Source: Desulfobacterales bacterium
GTDB taxonomy: Bacteria; Desulfobacterota; Desulfobacteria; Desulfobacterales; Desulfobacteraceae
Direction: 5' to 3'
Length of the DNA stretch: 7,207 nt
Assembly (NCBI GenBank): GCA_022361315.1
Contig: JAKSBB010000846.1
Coordinates: 1-7,207 of the forward strand
Below are positions 4,633 through 7,207 of the stretch, piece after piece. The notes beneath the pieces were generated by a model that was given only the letters and a program-made list of their open reading frames with translations, was not told where the DNA came from and made no database searches. Position numbers and translations under genes: made by a program. Within the stretch, counting starts at the first letter, position 1; each line of letters opens with the position of its first letter.

Positions 4633-6992
4633 TGCGTATTGCCATCCGTGAAAAGATTCTTCTCAGCTTTGGCCTGATGCTGGCGGTGTTGTTTGTGATT
4701 TCATTCAAGTTTACCGAAACGTCCGAAACCTATCTCCGGGACGCGATCAACGCCCGGTCCGCAGATTCTGCACGCCAGGTGATGAAAACCCTGGACAAGA
4801 ACATCAGCGATAAAATTGAGACCCTTGAGTTTTTTACCACCCGGCCTTCCCTGGCAGGGGTGCTGGAGGCCGTTAACAAATCAGGGGGTGCCAGGCCTTA
4901 CAGCCCGGATATTTACAGCGCCGGAGACCTTGTCAGGGAAATGAAGACAGCCTTTATCGATGTCCAGGAATTGAACCGGGGCTATTCTCCCTTTCTGGAT
5001 GTTCTTGTTACAGACCGGTACGGGAGGAACATTGCCCAGATCAGCACGTCCGGGGATATGGACTTGGCTGAAAAGGCCTGGTGGCAAACCGTAAGATATA
5101 AGGGCGCATATACATCCCAGGTGTTGTATGACCCCGACCTTGGCAGATATGTGATTGAAATTGCCGTACCGGTGAAGGACACCGCATACAGATTCGCCGG
5201 TGTGGTAAAAGCGGCATTGGATATTCATCGTATCATCAATGAAGTCACCTTATTTTCCGATTCGTTTGAATCCACACGAATCGATCTTGTCACCGGAAAT
5301 CGAAACATATTATACAGCACCGGTCCGTTTCAGTTTATGGCCCCTTACGGCTCGGCCCCGATCCTGGACGCGCTTGCGGAACAGGACTATGCCATTGTGG
5401 ATTTAGGGTACAAAGAGCTGCTGGTTAACCGGATGGACACCCGGGATTTTACCCGTCTTTCCGGATTTGACTGGACCCTGATTCTCCAGCGCAATACAGA
5501 GGAAGTCTTTTCATCTGTGTCTGCGTTGAGACATTGGACCCTTATTTTCGGCATCATCTTTGTGGGAACCGGTATTGTGCTGTCACTGATTCTGGCCGCC
5601 ACCCTTGTGCGTCCGGTGGAGCGGCTGCGGATGGCCATGACCCAGATAGGCGATCAGACAGGAGATCAGATCGGAGATGGTAAAACCCAAACAGCAGATA
5701 TGTGTATTGATGTCCGGTCCCGGGATGAAATCGGCGATCTGGCCGTTGCATTCCAGGACATGGTCCGGCGGGTGCAGACAACCCAGGCCTCTCTGGAGGA
5801 GCGGGAACAGAAGTTTCGTGCTATCTTCAACCATACATTCCAGTTCAGCGGCCTGTTGGGTCCTAACGGACGTTTGATTGAGGTGAACAGCACGGCCTTA
5901 AAATTTGTAAATGTTTTGGAAGCGGACGTCATCGGGAAATACTTCTGGGATACCCCGTGGTGGGCCCATTCCCGGGAATTGCAACGCCGGGTCAAGGCGG
6001 GGATAAAACAGGCCCTGGAAGGTGCCTTTGTTCGTTTTGAAGCCACCCATCCCGGTGCCGACGGCCTTCATGTGTTTGACTTTTCACTCAAACAGGTCTG
6101 CGATGATGAGGGAAAGATCCTGTTTCTGATTCCGGAGGGCAGGGACATCACCTACATAAAAAAAATGGAAGAGGTGATGGTGCAATCGGAGAAAATGCTT
6201 TCCGTGGGGGGGCTTGCCGCCGGTATGGCCCATGAGATCAACAATCCCCTGGCCGGAATGATCCAGACTGCCGATTTGATGAGTCGAAGGTTAACGGATG
6301 TGGATATGCCGGCGAACCGGACAGCGGCTGAAGCCGCCGGCGTGTCAATGCACAGCGTGCGGGAATATATGGCACAACGGGATGTGCCGGAGATGCTTTC
6401 GGCCATTAAAGAATCCGGCGGCCGGGCCGCCAGAATCGTGAACAACATGCTCAGCTTCTCCAGGAAGCCCGATGTGGAGATGGTCGATCACCATCTGCCG
6501 GAGCTGGTTGAAAAGGTACTTGAGCTGGCAGGTACGGATTTCAGTCTGAAGAAACAGTTCGACTTCAGGAATATCAGGATTGTCCGGGAATTTGCGCCGG
6601 ATCTGCCCCCCGTGTCCTGTGAGGCGGGAAAAATCCAGCAGGTACTGTTGAATTTGCTCAAAAACGGGGCCCAGGCCATGCAGGAGGACACAGGACGCAA
6701 AGAACCTTGCTTTATCATCAGGCTGGCTGAAGAGACCGGTTTGTTGCGTATTGAAATTGAGGACAACGGGCCGGGAATGGAGGCTGAGGTCAGAAAGCGG
6801 ATATTCGAGCCGTTTTTTACGACAAAAACCGTGGGCAGCGGTACAGGGCTTGGTCTGTCCGTGTCCTATTTCATCATCACGGAAACCCATGGCGGGACCA
6901 TGGATGTAAGGTCAGAACCCGGCCGGGGAACGACATTTATCATTCGCCTGCCGTTGGTGGCCGGTATGGGGATCAGAACCCGGACGACCTGA
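4629..6992 (+). CDS. Sensor histidine kinase (dCache - HAMP - PAS - HisKA - HATPase)
   Basis: A 787-residue inner-membrane kinase. TM1 (about 10-27) and TM2 (303-327) bracket a periplasmic dCache-type sensor of about 270 residues, including DVLVTDRYGRNIAQIS and a following AWWQ segment typical of that fold. A HAMP domain (about 325-385, with R328-P329 and DEIG from Asp366) leads to a PAS domain (394-512). The H-box GMAHEINNPL carries phosphorylatable His535. The kinase lobe has N-box NLLKNGAQAM with Asn679, G1 DNGPGM from Asp712, F-box FEPFFTTK from Phe726 and G2 GTGLGL from Gly738. There is no receiver domain, so it needs a separate response regulator, which is not in the window. The HisKA hairpin carries an extra stretch of about 30 residues after His535. 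The start overlaps the lipoprotein gene by 4 bp; the second ATG (4632) lies at a better distance from AGGA (4621-4624) and may be the true start. Partner of the lipoprotein by coupling. Confidence 0.93.
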   Translation: MMRIAIREKILLSFGLMLAVLFVISFKFTETSETYLRDAINARSADSARQVMKTLDKNISDKIETLEFFTTRPSLAGVLEAVNKSGGARPYSPDIYSAGDLVREMKTAFIDVQELNRGYSPFLDVLVTDRYGRNIAQISTSGDMDLAEKAWWQTVRYKGAYTSQVLYDPDLGRYVIEIAVPVKDTAYRFAGVVKAALDIHRIINEVTLFSDSFESTRIDLVTGNRNILYSTGPFQFMAPYGSAPILDALAEQDYAIVDLGYKELLVNRMDTRDFTRLSGFDWTLILQRNTEEVFSSVSALRHWTLIFGIIFVGTGIVLSLILAATLVRPVERLRMAMTQIGDQTGDQIGDGKTQTADMCIDVRSRDEIGDLAVAFQDMVRRVQTTQASLEEREQKFRAIFNHTFQFSGLLGPNGRLIEVNSTALKFVNVLEADVIGKYFWDTPWWAHSRELQRRVKAGIKQALEGAFVRFEATHPGADGLHVFDFSLKQVCDDEGKILFLIPEGRDITYIKKMEEVMVQSEKMLSVGGLAAGMAHEINNPLAGMIQTADLMSRRLTDVDMPANRTAAEAAGVSMHSVREYMAQRDVPEMLSAIKESGGRAARIVNNMLSFSRKPDVEMVDHHLPELVEKVLELAGTDFSLKKQFDFRNIRIVREFAPDLPPVSCEAGKIQQVLLNLLKNGAQAMQEDTGRKEPCFIIRLAEETGLLRIEIEDNGPGMEAEVRKRIFEPFFTTKTVGSGTGLGLSVSYFIITETHGGTMDVRSEPGRGTTFIIRLPLVAGMGIRTRTT
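5646..5681 (+). repeat. Three 12-bp tandem repeats in the HAMP connector
   Basis: Three imperfect in-frame 12-bp units encode I-G-D-Q, T-G-D-Q and I-G-D-G (residues 340-351). They lie between the two HAMP helices, where the connector is already several residues longer than usual. The nucleotide similarity between units (GGAGATCAG core) points to local duplication. Confidence 0.7.
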
Positions 6993-7207
6993 CAAATCTG
7001 GCAATCAGGGGGTTGTGGTCCGACAGCGTTCTGCAGTTTACCGCCTGAATATCTTCCAGCTCAATTCCCCGGTAATATACCCGGTCCAGGTGGAAGCCGA
7101 ACCATTTCTTCACGTGCTTATCATTACGGGGCAGGGCATACCTCAGATCCAGAAGTCCGGTGAAGTGCCCCAGGATTTTGATCCTGGATTTCCGCCAGCA
7201 GTTGAAA
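6973..7207 (-). CDS. Endonuclease/exonuclease/phosphatase (EEP) family protein, C-terminal part
   Basis: The open frame enters from the right edge and runs 77 codons to a TGA at 6973-6975; the N-terminus is outside the window. The visible part includes LDLRYALPRNDKHVKKWFGF, then LDRVYYRGIELEDIQAVNCR and the ending LSDHNPLIARF. The SDHNPL motif holds the conserved Asp-His pair at the end of the EEP (Exo III/DNase I-like) catalytic domain, and the LDRVYYRG strand before it also fits the family. Members are metal-dependent hydrolases of DNA, phosphoinositides or other phosphodiesters; the substrate cannot be told from this fragment. The gene converges on the kinase gene and the two coding ends overlap by 20 bp (6973-6992). 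No terminator is visible between them. Confidence 0.85.
   Translation of the reverse strand, partial: FNCWRKSRIKILGHFTGLLDLRYALPRNDKHVKKWFGFHLDRVYYRGIELEDIQAVNCRTLSDHNPLIARFVRSSGF

Noticed and set aside
6345..6890. Minus-strand open frame (181 codons) opposite the kinase catalytic core
   Set aside because: Antisense to conserved HisKA and HATPase motifs; no family resemblance and no supporting ribosome site.
1..7207. Mobile element, CRISPR array, tRNA/rRNA or defence system
   Set aside because: No transposase, integrase, spaced repeats, tRNA-like cloverleaf or nuclease/toxin module was seen, apart from the EEP-family fragment, which belongs to a common housekeeping-type superfamily.

Overview
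The window is a conventional bacterial chromosome segment of moderate GC content. It carries six genes, two of them cut by the window edges. The combination of a branched-chain amino acid type ABC transporter gene, two large PAS-containing histidine kinases, a Peripla_BP_6-type lipoprotein and a queuosine-precursor transporter fits a sulfate-reducing or related deltaproteobacterium (Desulfobacterota). That assignment is an inference from gene style and not a proven placement.

Layout from left to right: the last 69 codons of livF (+) end in a strong intrinsic terminator. Facing it is a hybrid histidine kinase gene (-, 292-2415) with six predicted membrane segments, PAS, HisKA, HATPase and a C-terminal receiver domain. 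A divergent intergenic region (2416-2692) follows. On its kinase side is a plausible promoter overlapped by a 9-bp direct repeat spaced 22 bp. On its right side is a preQ1 class I riboswitch directly in front of a yhhQ-type queuosine precursor transporter (+, 2693-3379) that starts with TTG. After a 92-bp gap containing a long inverted repeat comes a two-gene unit (+, 3472-6992): a periplasmic-binding-protein lipoprotein, overlapping by 4 bp with a dCache-HAMP-PAS histidine kinase. The right edge holds the C-terminus of an endonuclease/exonuclease/phosphatase (EEP) family protein (-), whose 3' end overlaps the kinase gene by 20 bp.

How the parts work together: when the cell has enough preQ1, the riboswitch is expected to hide the Shine-Dalgarno sequence of the transporter and so limit further uptake. 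The lipoprotein and the downstream kinase look like a two-protein sensor, in which a ligand-loaded binding protein informs the kinase, similar in principle to LuxP/LuxQ. No permease gene lies beside the binding protein, and no response regulator with an output domain is in the window, so the downstream targets of both kinases are unknown.

I see no phage, transposon, CRISPR, defence or biosynthetic cluster. The most noteworthy signals are the riboswitch, the 13-bp perfect inverted repeat that encloses the start codon of the binding-protein gene, and the binding-protein/kinase pairing.
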